A stretch of DNA of 64,000 bases, taken from Mesorhizobium sp. NZP2077. GTDB taxonomy: Bacteria; Pseudomonadota; Alphaproteobacteria; Rhizobiales; Rhizobiaceae. The notes under the pieces were generated by a model. It ran no database searches. It saw only the letters and a program-made list of their open reading frames with translations, and was not told the DNA's origin. The translations under genes and the position numbers were made by a program. The stretch lies in NCBI RefSeq assembly GCF_013170805.1, contig NZ_CP051293.1, positions 2,610,001-2,674,000 of the forward strand, given 5' to 3'. Each line of letters begins with the position of its first letter. The stretch's first letter is position 1. Positions 29,721 to 38,392 of this stretch are shown one piece after another.

Positions 29721-31085
29721 TCAGCCGACCCCGAACAGCGTGTCGTAGAGCAGCTTGAAGTTGAGCACTAGGATGATCGCCGCGACCACCCAGGCGAGGG
29801 CTGCCACACCACGCGGAATGGCGAGGTTGCCCATCTTCTTCTTGTCGGAGACGAACTGCACCAGCGGCACCACTGCGAAGGGCAGCTGCATCGACAGGAC
29901 CACCTGGCTGAACACGAGCAACTGGCCGGTGCCTTTCTCGCCATAGAGCGCGGTGACGACCACCACCGGGATGATGGCGAGGCCGCGGGTCAAAAGGCGG
30001 CGCGCCCAGTTGGGGATGCGCAGGCGCAGGAAGCCTTCCATGACGATCTGGCCGGCGAGTGTCGCCGTCACCGTCGAGTTCAGGCCCGACGCCAGCAGCG
30101 CCACGGCGAACAGGATGGAGGCGATGCTGAGGCCCAGCAGCGGCGACAGAAGCTTGAAGGCGTCTTCGATCTCGGCGACGTCCTGGTGGCCGGTGTTGTG
30201 GAAGGCGACCGCCGAGACGATCAGGATGGCGGCGTTGACGAACAGCGCCAACATCAGGGCGATGGTGGAGTCCGTCGTCGCCCATTTGATGGCGTCGCGC
30301 TTGCCCTTTTCGGTGCGCTCATAGGCACGGGTCTGAACGATCGAGGAGTGCAGATAGAGATTGTGCGGCATGACCGTGGCGCCGATGATGCCGATGGCGA
30401 TGTAGAGCATTGCCGGGTTGGTGACGATCTCGGGGGACGGCACGAACATGGCGTGCAGGATCGTGCCGGCCGGCGGGGCGGCGACGAAGATCTGGATGGC
30501 AAAGCAGGTGAAGATGATGATCAAAAGCGCAATGACGAAGGCTTCGAGATAGCGGAACCCCTTGTTCATCAGGAGCAGCACGAGGAAGGCGTCGAGCGCG
30601 GTGAGCATGGCGCCGCCGATCAGCGGAATGCCGAACAGAAGCTTCAAGGCGATCGCGGTGCCGATGACTTCGGCGAGGTCGCAGGCGATGATGGCGAGTT
30701 CGCAGGCGATCCACAGCACGAAATTGACCGGGCGGGGATAGTAGGCGCGGCAGGCCTGGGCGAGGTCGCGGCCGGTGGCGATGCCGAGGCGGGCGGCGAG
30801 CGCCTGCAAGAGGATCGCCATCAGGTTGGACAGCATGATGATGAACAAAAGCGTGTAGCCGAACTGGGCGCCGCCGGCGAGGTCGGTCGCCCAGTTGCCG
30901 GGGTCCATGTAACCGACCGAAACCATGTAGCCCGGCCCCATGAAAGCGAACAGCCGGCGGAACCAGACGCCGGAACTCGGCACCGCGATGGTCGAATTGA
31001 CTTCGCGCAGGCTGGGCTGATCGTCCTCGTCCCGCCCGGCGAACCGCCATGAGGATCGGGGGGCTGTGGCTTCTGCTTCAGACAT
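29721..31085 (-). CDS. mntH: Nramp-family Mn2+ (divalent metal) transporter
   Basis: A 454-residue inner-membrane proton-coupled importer of Mn2+, also able to carry Fe2+. The metal-binding DPGN motif ([13 protein letters not shown], helix 1) and the MPHN motif of helix 6 ([12 protein letters not shown]) are intact, and about eleven hydrophobic helices are evident. The start is uncertain by 19 codons; ATG at 31085 gives a normal N-terminus ([12 protein letters not shown]). Divergent from mntR with 234 bases between, containing an imperfect MntR-like inverted repeat; repression by Mn2+-MntR is expected. Confidence 0.94.
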   Translation of the reverse strand: MSEAEATAPRSSWRFAGRDEDDQPSLREVNSTIAVPSSGVWFRRLFAFMGPGYMVSVGYMDPGNWATDLAGGAQFGYTLLFIIMLSNLMAILLQALAARLGIATGRDLAQACRAYYPRPVNFVLWIACELAIIACDLAEVIGTAIALKLLFGIPLIGGAMLTALDAFLVLLLMNKGFRYLEAFVIALLIIIFTCFAIQIFVAAPPAGTILHAMFVPSPEIVTNPAMLYIAIGIIGATVMPHNLYLHSSIVQTRAYERTEKGKRDAIKWATTDSTIALMLALFVNAAILIVSAVAFHNTGHQDVAEIEDAFKLLSPLLGLSIASILFAVALLASGLNSTVTATLAGQIVMEGFLRLRIPNWARRLLTRGLAIIPVVVVTALYGEKGTGQLLVFSQVVLSMQLPFAVVPLVQFVSDKKKMGNLAIPRGVAALAWVVAAIILVLNFKLLYDTLFGVG

Positions 31086-31137
31086 GGAAAGGCTTTCCGC
31101 GACTTCTGGGAGATCTCCGCAAGCTATGCCATGGCTC

Positions 31138-31160
31138 AACATTATGCAATAGGCTATATT
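31138..31160. promoter_or_regulatory. Possible MntR (or Mur) operator
   Basis: AACATTATGC, five bases, then GCTATATT resembles the E. coli MntR site AACATAGC-N4-GCTATGTT with one extra base in the left half. It lies between the divergent mntH and mntR genes, 53 bases upstream of the mntH start. The dyad is imperfect and alphaproteobacterial Mn genes are sometimes controlled by the Fur-like protein Mur, so the assignment is tentative. Confidence 0.4.
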
Positions 31161-31319
31161 TCATTGTTTGTGCTTTTTATCGGACATGCGGACTTGGGTG
31201 CGAAAGGGCTAATCGGAAACGCCGGTTGCGCCTGTGGGGGAATGCAAATAAACGGCCTGAAGAATCAGAGCCCGTGCTATAAAAGCGCCGACGGCCAAAC
31301 TCCCGAGGAGGAGCGCGCA

Positions 31320-31772
31320 TTGGCGCTGAAGAACAGACCGGTCCCGCGTGAGCCACTGCCCGACGCCGATGTCCATTCGGAAGGCTTCCGGCAGCAGCGC
31401 CAAGCGCGCCGCAGCGCGCTGGTCGAGGATTATGTCGAGCTGATCGCCGACCTGATCGAGGACGGCAACGAGGCGCGCCAGGTAGACATCGCCGCACGGC
31501 TCGGCGTCGCCCAGCCGACGGTGGCCAAGATGCTGACGCGGCTCTGCGCCGACGGACTGGTCTCGAGAAAGCCTTATCGCGGGGTGTTCCTGACCGAGGC
31601 CGGCCGCAAGGTCGCCGAGGAAAGCCGCATCCGCCACCAGACGGTGGAAGCCTTCTTGCGCTCGCTCGGCGTCAGCCCGGAAACGGCGCGCATCGATGCC
31701 GAGGGCATCGAGCACCATGTCAGCGCCGAGACACTGGACGCTTTTCGCAAGGCGATGACGGCGCCGCGCTAA
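31320..31772 (+). CDS. mntR: Manganese-responsive transcriptional regulator MntR
   Basis: A 150-residue DtxR-family regulator close in length and layout to E. coli MntR. The N-terminal wHTH ([35 protein letters not shown]) and the metal-binding helix with the H..E..HH pattern ([21 protein letters not shown], then [13 protein letters not shown]) match well. It has no C-terminal SH3-like domain, as expected for MntR. The frame is open back to 31131, but TTG at 31320, preceded by GAGGAGGAG at about seven bases, gives the natural N-terminus. Mn2+-bound MntR would repress the divergent mntH. Confidence 0.9.
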   Translation: MALKNRPVPREPLPDADVHSEGFRQQRQARRSALVEDYVELIADLIEDGNEARQVDIAARLGVAQPTVAKMLTRLCADGLVSRKPYRGVFLTEAGRKVAEESRIRHQTVEAFLRSLGVSPETARIDAEGIEHHVSAETLDAFRKAMTAPR

Positions 31773-31863
31773 GGCGCCCTACCGTTCTCCGATAAGTGGA
31801 ACCGCCGCACCTTACGCACGTTGCTCCTGACAGTGCGCGATTGTCGCGCCAAGGGAGGAAGCA

Positions 31864-32052
31864 ATGGGCGTCGAACAGGCACCGACCGCAAAGGGCAAGC
31901 AGGCAGCCAAGGGCTTGAAGCAGGCCGCGGCGAAGGACGAGCGCAAGACCGAGGCTGAGACCGGTCATCCCCTGAAGAAGGGTGCCGCACGCTTCGAGGA
32001 GCGCTCGAAAAGCTCCGACGGCAAGAGCGCCGGCGCCAAGCAGAAAAGCTGA
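31864..32052 (+). CDS. Small Lys/Ala-rich protein, function unknown
   Basis: A 62-residue hydrophilic protein with no membrane segment; roughly one residue in five is lysine and one in five alanine, with many Glu and Ser, so it is probably disordered. AAGGGAGGAAG precedes the ATG at about four bases, one of the strongest ribosome sites in the window, which supports it as a real gene. It could be a nucleic-acid-associated or stress-related small protein, but no family is recognised. It follows mntR by 91 bases on the same strand but is probably separate. Confidence 0.65.
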   Translation: MGVEQAPTAKGKQAAKGLKQAAAKDERKTEAETGHPLKKGAARFEERSKSSDGKSAGAKQKS

Positions 32053-32127
32053 GGCCAGGCCGATATCAGCGCTTATCGGCGCAAGCCGCCTGCAGCGATG
32101 CGCCTGGATGCAACGATCAAGGCATGC

Positions 32128-34203
32128 TCACTCGCGGACATCCTGCACCCAGCTTCTGGGGTGGCCGTCGACGCGGAACTGGAAGATGAAATAGGGCGGG
32201 ATGCAGGTGCCCTCGCCAGGCTTCGCTTCTGGCAAATCGTCATAGCCTGCGGTGCAGATATAATCCTCGCGGCAGGGGTGCGCCTTGTCGCAGGCGCGCA
32301 GGCCGGCGGTCTTGGTGAATTCCTTGGTGCAGAATTTGTGGTCCTTGCCCGAGGCGATGCAGTCGTTGAAGCCGGTCTTGGCGAGGCGCCCGCAGGTTGC
32401 CTCGTCGGGCAGCTTGTCGCAGGTCGCCTTGCGCAGCATGCCGCCGGGAAAGCCGCCGGTCTTCTGTTCGGGGTTGTCGTAGCGCTGGCGCGCCGCGCCA
32501 TACCCGGCGAGCTTGACCAATGGTTTCTTGTCCCGCGCGGGGTCGATGGCGCAGGCCTTGGCGGTGGCCGGCGAGAGGCGGCAATACTGGTCGTTGCCCC
32601 ATGTCGACATCTTGATCTCGCCGAATTCGACGGGGTCGCCGACCGCGGTGCCCTTCTCGCTGACGCAGGTGCCGAAGCCCGGATGGATGGCGCTTTCGTG
32701 GACACCCGCGCAGCGCAGGCCGGCGCCACAGGTCCAGTCCTTAAAGCTTGCATCGTCACCGCGATAACAGATCGAGCCCCAGCCATTGTAGAGGTCGGTG
32801 CCCTTCAGCGCCTCGGCATATTTCTGGTCGGGACGGGCGGCGAAACCTCTGGTGAAATCGGGATGGCCGCCGGCGGCGAATTGCTCGACGATGGCGCGGC
32901 GGCGCGGCAGGTCGGCGAAGAAGACGGCCGAGCCCGGCACGAAGACGGCGTTGCGGCGCGGTTCGCTGGCCGGATCGGCGCCGGTGTAGTGAAAGCCGGC
33001 AATGCCATGCGTCTGGTGGCAGCCGGTGCAGCTCATTTCGTTCAGCCGCAGATCGAAGCCGGCGACCGATTTGATGGTGGCGAGCGTGTTGCCCCGTGCG
33101 ACGTAATCCTTCAGCGCCTTGTCGATATCGGCATCGTCGACCAGCCCATAGGCGATGTTGTTCTGCGAGCGGCTCAGGCCGCCGGGTGCAACAGAGACTG
33201 CGCTCTCGGCCAGGAACTTTTCGTCGATGACCAACCGACCATGGTCGAGATCATAGATGTTGCGGTCGGTGAGCAGCCATTTGGCGAAGGACTTGACGTC
33301 GGCCAGAACCGTCGCCCGGTCGATCTGGTTCTCCATCTTCGATTCATAGAAGCTCGACGTCGCCGGGTTCCACTTGAAGATTTTCAGGAGATATTCGGCA
33401 TGGCCGCCGAAATCGCGCCGGGTCGAGGCCGATAGGCGCAGCACCTGCATGTTGAGTTCGAGCCGCATGATCTGCGAGGAATTGAGCATGGCGCCGGACA
33501 GCGGCCCGTCGTCAGAGCGCAGCCATCCGGCAAGCTGTTCGGGCGGCAGGTCTTTTTGGCCGGCGGCAAGCCAGCGCTGGGCGATTTCGGCGCAGGACAC
33601 ATCGGTGGCGCTTGGCAGGTCCTTCGAGGCGCGCGCCTGAGCCCGCCCGGGCTTGGCGTTGAAGACCAGGCTCATGGTCAGCGGCAGGCGCGAGGAGATG
33701 CGCTGCGCCACCTTGCCCTTGGCCGGTTTTTCGGCGACCGAATAGTGGAAGCGGTAGATCAGCCGGATCTCGCCGCATTCGGTGTGGCCGAGATAGCCGC
33801 GATCCATGCGGTTGACGACGCCGGTCAGGTCCAGCGTCGAGCCGTCATCGTCGATGTATTTCGGATTGAATTTCTGGCTGATGTCGCTCGACCTGGCCAT
33901 GGCGGCGACATAGGGGTCGGGGCTGGTCTTAGGCTCATCTGATATCTCCTGCTTGACCGTGTCGCGCACCGTGGCCAGCGCCGGCACGGAAAACAGGCCG
34001 CGATTGTCGACGTCGCGGGTGAGGCCGAGTGCTGGGCCGAGCAGGCGGCTGATCGACAGGCCGCCGCGCTCCAGCGCCTGCAAGGTGGCGGGATCGGTGA
34101 CAGCAACGCTGGAATCGAGCGTCACCGCGCCGGCGCTTGGCAAGCCAAGGCAGAGCAGCGCCGCGAACAACGACAGGAATTGACCGACCGTCTTCAGCCT
34201 CAC
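32128..34203 (-). CDS. Large secreted protein with CxxCH heme motif and Cys-rich tail
   Basis: About 691 residues with a signal peptide (about 1-26, FLSLFAALLCLGLPSAGA), so periplasmic. A single CxxCH motif (CTGCH) at about residue 390 predicts one covalently bound heme c. The last 220 or so residues contain about fourteen cysteines, many in CxxxxxxC-type spacing, which points to several disulfides. I do not recognise an enzyme family; it could be an oxidase, a cytochrome-type sensor or an electron-transfer protein. Start: the GTG at 34203 is preferred because it places the signal peptide at the N-terminus; the ATG at 34269 would add 22 unlike residues. Monocistronic. Confidence 0.72.
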   Translation of the reverse strand: MRLKTVGQFLSLFAALLCLGLPSAGAVTLDSSVAVTDPATLQALERGGLSISRLLGPALGLTRDVDNRGLFSVPALATVRDTVKQEISDEPKTSPDPYVAAMARSSDISQKFNPKYIDDDGSTLDLTGVVNRMDRGYLGHTECGEIRLIYRFHYSVAEKPAKGKVAQRISSRLPLTMSLVFNAKPGRAQARASKDLPSATDVSCAEIAQRWLAAGQKDLPPEQLAGWLRSDDGPLSGAMLNSSQIMRLELNMQVLRLSASTRRDFGGHAEYLLKIFKWNPATSSFYESKMENQIDRATVLADVKSFAKWLLTDRNIYDLDHGRLVIDEKFLAESAVSVAPGGLSRSQNNIAYGLVDDADIDKALKDYVARGNTLATIKSVAGFDLRLNEMSCTGCHQTHGIAGFHYTGADPASEPRRNAVFVPGSAVFFADLPRRRAIVEQFAAGGHPDFTRGFAARPDQKYAEALKGTDLYNGWGSICYRGDDASFKDWTCGAGLRCAGVHESAIHPGFGTCVSEKGTAVGDPVEFGEIKMSTWGNDQYCRLSPATAKACAIDPARDKKPLVKLAGYGAARQRYDNPEQKTGGFPGGMLRKATCDKLPDEATCGRLAKTGFNDCIASGKDHKFCTKEFTKTAGLRACDKAHPCREDYICTAGYDDLPEAKPGEGTCIPPYFIFQFRVDGHPRSWVQDVRE

Positions 34204-34388
34204 GCCCCCTTTGCTTGCGGCGATGCTACAGGCCTTGGCCGGTCTCGGCCAGTGCGCTGAGGCCATCACGCCGGCGTCGCCTCAGTGACGAAAAATACTG
34301 TGACTTGGCGCAACCATTGGGATAATTGTTTGTTGGGTTGAGCCGGCAAGCCGGAGCAACGAGGAAGTTTGCATCACGGGGAGTTGCC

Positions 34389-35315
34389 ATGCTCTGGAGA
34401 GGCCGTCGTCAGAGTGACAATATCGAGGACGACCGCAGCGACAGCGGCGGCGGTGGGATCGGTGGCGGTGGCGGCGGGTTCCAACTTCCCATCGGTGGCC
34501 GGACCGGTGGCGGCGGCAGTATCCTCCTCGTCATCCTGGTGGTGATCGCAGGCTGGTATTTCGGCTTCGATCCCTCGGCGATCCTGGGCGGCGGCGACGG
34601 TAGCCTGCTGCCGGGCGGGAGTGGCCAGGTCACCGACAACGGCGGCGGCCAGGGCAGCGGCGCGGGTACGCCCGCCAATGACGAGATGAAGCAGTTCGTC
34701 GCGACCGTGCTCGCCGACACCGAGGACACCTGGACCGGCATCTTCAAGTCGCAAGGCCTGACCTACGAGAACCCGAAGCTGGTGCTGTTCAGTGGGCAAA
34801 TCCGCTCTGCCTGCGGCGCTGCTTCCTCGTCGGCCGGACCTTTCTATTGCCCCGGCGACCACAAGGTCTACCTCGACATGACCTTCTTCCAGCAGCTCGA
34901 CCAGCAGTTCGGCGCTTCCGGTGAATTCGCCCGCGCCTATGTCATTGCGCATGAGGTCGGCCATCACGTGCAGAACCTGACCGGCATCATGGGCAAGTTC
35001 AACCAGATGCGGCAAGGCATGAGCGAAGCCGATGCCAACCAGCTGTCGGTGCGCATAGAGTTGCAGGCCGACTGCTTCGCCGGCGTGTGGGCGCATTTCA
35101 CCGCGCAGAAGGGCATATTGGAGCAAGGCGACATCGAAAGCGCGCTGAACGCCGCCAAGCAGATCGGCGACGACACGCTGCAAAAGAAGATGCAGGGCTA
35201 TGTCGTGCCGGAAAGCTTCAACCACGGCACCTCGCAGCAGCGGCAGACCTGGCTGGCGCGCGGCTACAAGAGCGGCAAGCTGTCGGATTGCAACACGATG
35301 ACAGGCGCGCTTTGA
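34389..35315 (+). CDS. YpfJ-type neutral zinc metallopeptidase, membrane-anchored
   Basis: A 308-residue protein of the Zn_peptidase family (YpfJ/KPN_02809). The N-terminal glycine-rich segment (about 15-40) leads to one membrane helix (ILLVILVVIAGWYF, about 47-60), then the protease domain with the zinc motif HEVGH (near residue 187) and the downstream ELQADCFAGVWAH, whose glutamate is the third ligand. The catalytic domain is probably in the periplasm. GGGGAG precedes the ATG at 34389. The physiological substrate is unknown. Stand-alone. Confidence 0.9.
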   Translation: MLWRGRRQSDNIEDDRSDSGGGGIGGGGGGFQLPIGGRTGGGGSILLVILVVIAGWYFGFDPSAILGGGDGSLLPGGSGQVTDNGGGQGSGAGTPANDEMKQFVATVLADTEDTWTGIFKSQGLTYENPKLVLFSGQIRSACGAASSSAGPFYCPGDHKVYLDMTFFQQLDQQFGASGEFARAYVIAHEVGHHVQNLTGIMGKFNQMRQGMSEADANQLSVRIELQADCFAGVWAHFTAQKGILEQGDIESALNAAKQIGDDTLQKKMQGYVVPESFNHGTSQQRQTWLARGYKSGKLSDCNTMTGAL

Positions 35316-35472
35316 GCACTCGCCTCACCGCGCAGGCCTGACGACGAAGTCGCCGTCAGGGAGAGTCAGTATCGACGATTCCTGCCTGTTCTCGCATTGT
35401 TCCTTTTTGCGGGTTCGCCTATAAGGTGCGTCCGCCTGCGCGCCAAGGGCGGCCGGAGGAGATTGACCCATC

Positions 35473-36738
35473 ATGATCGACCCCAAAACCGCCAGGCGGG
35501 GCCTGGCGCTCGTCTTCACCACGCTGCTGCTCGACATTATCGGCTTCGGCATGATCATGCCGGTGCTGCCGGCTTTTCTCAGGGAATTGACCGGCGTTGG
35601 CATCAGTGAAGCGGCGATCGAGGGCGGCTGGCTGTTCTTCGTCTATGCGGCCATGCAGTTCTTCTTCGCGCCGATCATGGGCGGCCTGAGCGACCGGTTC
35701 GGACGGCGGCCGATCCTGCTTGCCTCGGTGCTGACCTTCTCCATCGACAATCTGATCTGCGCCATCGCCTGGTCCTATCCGATGCTGTTCATCGGCCGTG
35801 TGCTGGCCGGCATTTCGGGCGCTAGCTATTCGACGACGTCGGCCTTCATCGCCGACATCTCGAACGACGAGAACCGGGCGAAGAATTTCGGCCTGCTCGG
35901 CATCGCCTTCGGCGTCGGCTTCGTCATCGGGCCGGTGCTGGGCGGATTGCTCGGCACGTTCGGACCGCGCGTGCCGTTCTTTTTCGCCGCCGGCCTCGCC
36001 TTCGTGAACTTCCTGATCGCGATGTTCTTCCTGCCCGAAACGCTCGATGAAAAGCATCGCCGCCGCTTCGAGTGGAAACGCGCCAACCCGGTCGGCACGC
36101 TGCTGCAGATGCGCCAGTTCGAAGGTATCGGCTGGATCGGGCTCGTCTTCTTCCTGATGACGCTCGGGCACATGATGTATCCGGCGGTGTGGTCGTTCGT
36201 TTCCAACTACCGCTATGGCTGGAGCGAGCAGCAGATCGGCTTCTCGCTCGGCGCCTTCGGCCTGTGCGGCGCGATCGTCATGGGCACGGTGCTGCCGCGC
36301 GTCATCCCGAGGCTCGGCGAGTGGAGGACGGCGGTCATCGGCCTGACTTTCACGGCGGCGAGCGCCTTTGGCTACGCCTTCGCCTCGCAGGGATGGATGG
36401 TCTATGCGGTGATCGTCGTCGGCTGCCTGGAAGCGCTGGCCGATCCGCCGCTGAGAAGCCTCGCCGCCGCCAAGGCTCCCCCTTCGGCACAAGGCGAACT
36501 GCAGGGCGCGATGACCTCGATCTTCTCGATCACCTCGATCATCACGCCGCTGCTCTACACCGCGATCTTTTCCTGGTTCACCGGACCAAGCGCGCCGGTG
36601 ACCTTCGGCGGCGCGCCCTATCTGGTCGGTGCGTGTTTCCTGTTGCTGGCGGTTATCGTCTTCGTCACCAAGGTGGCGAGGCCGGCGACGGTCAGGACCG
36701 TCACCTCCGACGTCGCAGAAGATGGGGCGCAGATATGA
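35473..36738 (+). CDS. TetA-like MFS efflux transporter (DHA1)
   Basis: A 421-residue 12-helix antiporter of the tetracycline-efflux (TetA/TCR) subfamily. The first helix carries DIIGFGMIMPVLPAFLREL and the loop 2-3 motif GGLSDRFGRRP, both characteristic; motif C-like GIAFGVGFVIGPVLGG is in helix 5. Chromosomal TetA-like pumps without a TetR partner often move unrelated substrates, so tetracycline resistance cannot be assumed. AGGAG precedes the ATG at about nine bases. Its stop overlaps the aldo/keto reductase start by four bases (ATGA), so the two are translationally coupled. Confidence 0.88.
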   Translation: MIDPKTARRGLALVFTTLLLDIIGFGMIMPVLPAFLRELTGVGISEAAIEGGWLFFVYAAMQFFFAPIMGGLSDRFGRRPILLASVLTFSIDNLICAIAWSYPMLFIGRVLAGISGASYSTTSAFIADISNDENRAKNFGLLGIAFGVGFVIGPVLGGLLGTFGPRVPFFFAAGLAFVNFLIAMFFLPETLDEKHRRRFEWKRANPVGTLLQMRQFEGIGWIGLVFFLMTLGHMMYPAVWSFVSNYRYGWSEQQIGFSLGAFGLCGAIVMGTVLPRVIPRLGEWRTAVIGLTFTAASAFGYAFASQGWMVYAVIVVGCLEALADPPLRSLAAAKAPPSAQGELQGAMTSIFSITSIITPLLYTAIFSWFTGPSAPVTFGGAPYLVGACFLLLAVIVFVTKVARPATVRTVTSDVAEDGAQI

Positions 36739-37667
36739 GCGCAGAAATGAGCAATGACAGCCGCATCGCGCTGACCAGGGACGGGGTGTCGCTGTCGCGG
36801 CTGGTCTTCGGTGCCTGGCGTCTCCTCGACGGCGGCGCCCGCCCGGATGCAGATCAGGTCGCCCGGCTGATCGGCACGGCCGTCGACCTCGGCCAGACCA
36901 GTTTCGACCATGCCGACATCTACGGGAATTACGAGGTGGAGGCGGCATTCGGCGCCGGGCTGTCACACTGGAAGGGCAAGCGCGAGGGGATCGAACTGAT
37001 CTCGAAATGCGACATCATGCTGGCCTCGGCCAACCGGCCGCAAAACCGGCTGAAGCACTATGACACCAGCGCTGCCCATATCGCGGCCTCGGTCGACCGC
37101 TCGCTCACCAATCTCGGCACCGACTATCTCGATCTGTTGCTGCTGCATCGGCCGGACCCGCTGATGGATGCCGATAAGACGGCGGCGGCACTGGCTGGAC
37201 TGGTCAAATCAGGCAAGGTGAGGGCGGTCGGTGTTTCCAATTTCACGCCGTCGCAGTTCGATCTGCTGGCCTCGCGGCTGCCGTTTGCGCTCGCCACCAA
37301 CCAGATCGAGATGTCGGTGCTCAAGACGTCGGCGCTGACCGACGGCAGTCTCGACCACGCGCAGCGTCTGGCCTACGCGCCGATGATCTGGTCGCCGCTT
37401 GGCGGCGGCTCGCTGTTCACCGGCAAGGAAAGCCGGGAAGCTCGGGTACGGGCAGCGCTCGCGGCGGTGGCCGCCGAAATCGGCGCCGGCGATCTCGCCA
37501 CCGTCGCCATCGCCTGGCTGCTGCGTCATCCGGCCCGGCTGGTGCCGGTGCTGGGCTCAATGAAGCCGGAAAGGCTGGCGGCCATGGTCAAGGCGCTCGA
37601 CATCGTGCTCGATCGCCAGCAATGGTTCGCCATACTGGAGGCCAGCGAAGGGCGGCCGGTGGCCTAA
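36735..37667 (+). CDS. Aldo/keto reductase (YdhF-like)
   Basis: A 310-residue (beta/alpha)8-barrel NADPH oxidoreductase. The catalytic tetrad is visible: DHADIYGNYEVE (Asp and Tyr), the Lys in LISKCD, and the His in LLLLHRPDP; the cofactor site GSMKPERL lies near the C-terminus. It starts inside the TetA-like pump's stop codon (36735-36738), an overlap that suggests a linked function such as reduction of a toxic carbonyl plus export of its product. The frame is open further upstream, but inside the pump gene, as a shadow. The substrate is unknown. Confidence 0.89.
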   Translation: MSAEMSNDSRIALTRDGVSLSRLVFGAWRLLDGGARPDADQVARLIGTAVDLGQTSFDHADIYGNYEVEAAFGAGLSHWKGKREGIELISKCDIMLASANRPQNRLKHYDTSAAHIAASVDRSLTNLGTDYLDLLLLHRPDPLMDADKTAAALAGLVKSGKVRAVGVSNFTPSQFDLLASRLPFALATNQIEMSVLKTSALTDGSLDHAQRLAYAPMIWSPLGGGSLFTGKESREARVRAALAAVAAEIGAGDLATVAIAWLLRHPARLVPVLGSMKPERLAAMVKALDIVLDRQQWFAILEASEGRPVA

Positions 37668-37676
37668 GTTCAGGGA

Positions 37677-38060
37677 TTAGGATTCAATCCACTCGGCAGG
37701 GACATCCAACGTCTTTGCCAGCATCGCGCTGGTCTGTGCCGATGGCTTGCGGCGATTGGATTCGAGGTCCGACAGGAAGCCCTGGCTGACACCGATCGCA
37801 CTGGCCAATTTTGCTTGTGTCAGTTTGCGCCAGTTGCGGAGCGCCTTTAGGCGGCTGGAACCTCGCAAGATATCCACGGTTACGTCAGCGGGCAGGGCCT
37901 TCTCGGTTTCGAGTTCAGCCTTCCGTTCGTCGTAGATCGCTACATCCGCGGCGTCTTCGAGGGCTTCTTCGGCGGCATGCAGCAATGCCTCGTAATCAGC
38001 CTTTGGGATGACGACCAGTTCTTCGCCGGTTGAGGTCTTTATGATTTGCGGGGCGTTCAT
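37677..38060 (-). CDS. Antitoxin with Phd-like N-terminus and Xre helix-turn-helix
   Basis: A 127-residue protein. The N-terminal TSTGEELVVIPKADYEALL resembles the Phd/prevent-host-death type; the C-terminal 60 residues are a Cro/C1-type HTH (NWRKLTQAKLASAIGVSQGFLSDLESNRRKP). It follows the RelE-like gene by 11 bases on the same strand, in the toxin-first order seen for HigBA-type systems. It should bind and neutralise the toxin and autorepress the operon. A longer antitoxin with two domain types is less common. Confidence 0.85.
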   Translation of the reverse strand: MNAPQIIKTSTGEELVVIPKADYEALLHAAEEALEDAADVAIYDERKAELETEKALPADVTVDILRGSSRLKALRNWRKLTQAKLASAIGVSQGFLSDLESNRRKPSAQTSAMLAKTLDVPAEWIES

Positions 38061-38071
38061 GATGTCCTGTC

Positions 38072-38323
38072 CTATGGCCGACTGTAAGTCGTCGTCTCAC
38101 GCTTGCCGATGTAGATCGCAAGGATGGTGGCGCGATCTTCATCGAATATGACGCGGTAGCGGCCGATCCGCAGCCTGTAGCCGTCCCTGCCGGAAAGACG
38201 CTTTACATCTCCACTGCCGGTGACGGCGTAAGCGATCAAACCTTCGGAGACTTGCTCGCGAATATCGGCGGGCAGGTTGTCGAGATCGCGAGCCGCCGAT
38301 ACCGAAAGGATGATCGTCTTCAC
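38072..38323 (-). CDS. RelE/ParE-superfamily toxin
   Basis: About 83 residues with the compact RelE/ParE fold: the N-terminal beta-strand and helix KTIILSVSAARDLDNLP, the core VKRLSGRDGYRLRIGRYRVIFDED and terminal strand ILAIYIGKRETTTY. RelE-type toxins cleave mRNA in the ribosome A site; ParE-type act on gyrase, and the two cannot be separated by eye. The GTG at 38323 gives the canonical start (MKTIILS); the open frame extends to a TTG at 38332. No strong ribosome site is seen, in keeping with low toxin levels. First gene of the operon, followed by the antitoxin. Confidence 0.85.
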   Translation of the reverse strand: MKTIILSVSAARDLDNLPADIREQVSEGLIAYAVTGSGDVKRLSGRDGYRLRIGRYRVIFDEDRATILAIYIGKRETTTYSRP

Positions 38324-38344
38324 GAAGAGCAATATCGCAGATTT

Positions 38345-38372
38345 ATCGCTAAGAGTTAAGCGATATTATCGC
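38345..38372. promoter_or_regulatory. Likely autoregulatory operator of the toxin-antitoxin operon
   Basis: Two overlapping dyads lie just upstream of the toxin start: ATCGCT...AGCGAT (38345-38364), and the perfect palindrome GCGATA-T-TATCGC (38360-38372). The region is AT-rich for this genome. An Xre-type antitoxin dimer would bind here to repress the operon; the antisense strand also leads to the end of carA. Confidence 0.6.
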
Positions 38373-38392
38373 AAATCGCCAATCTTGCAGGA

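Noticed and set aside
31131..31319. An earlier MntR start that would add 63 residues
   Set aside because: The extra residues do not match MntR and contain the operator region; the TTG at 31320 with GAGGAG gives the natural length.
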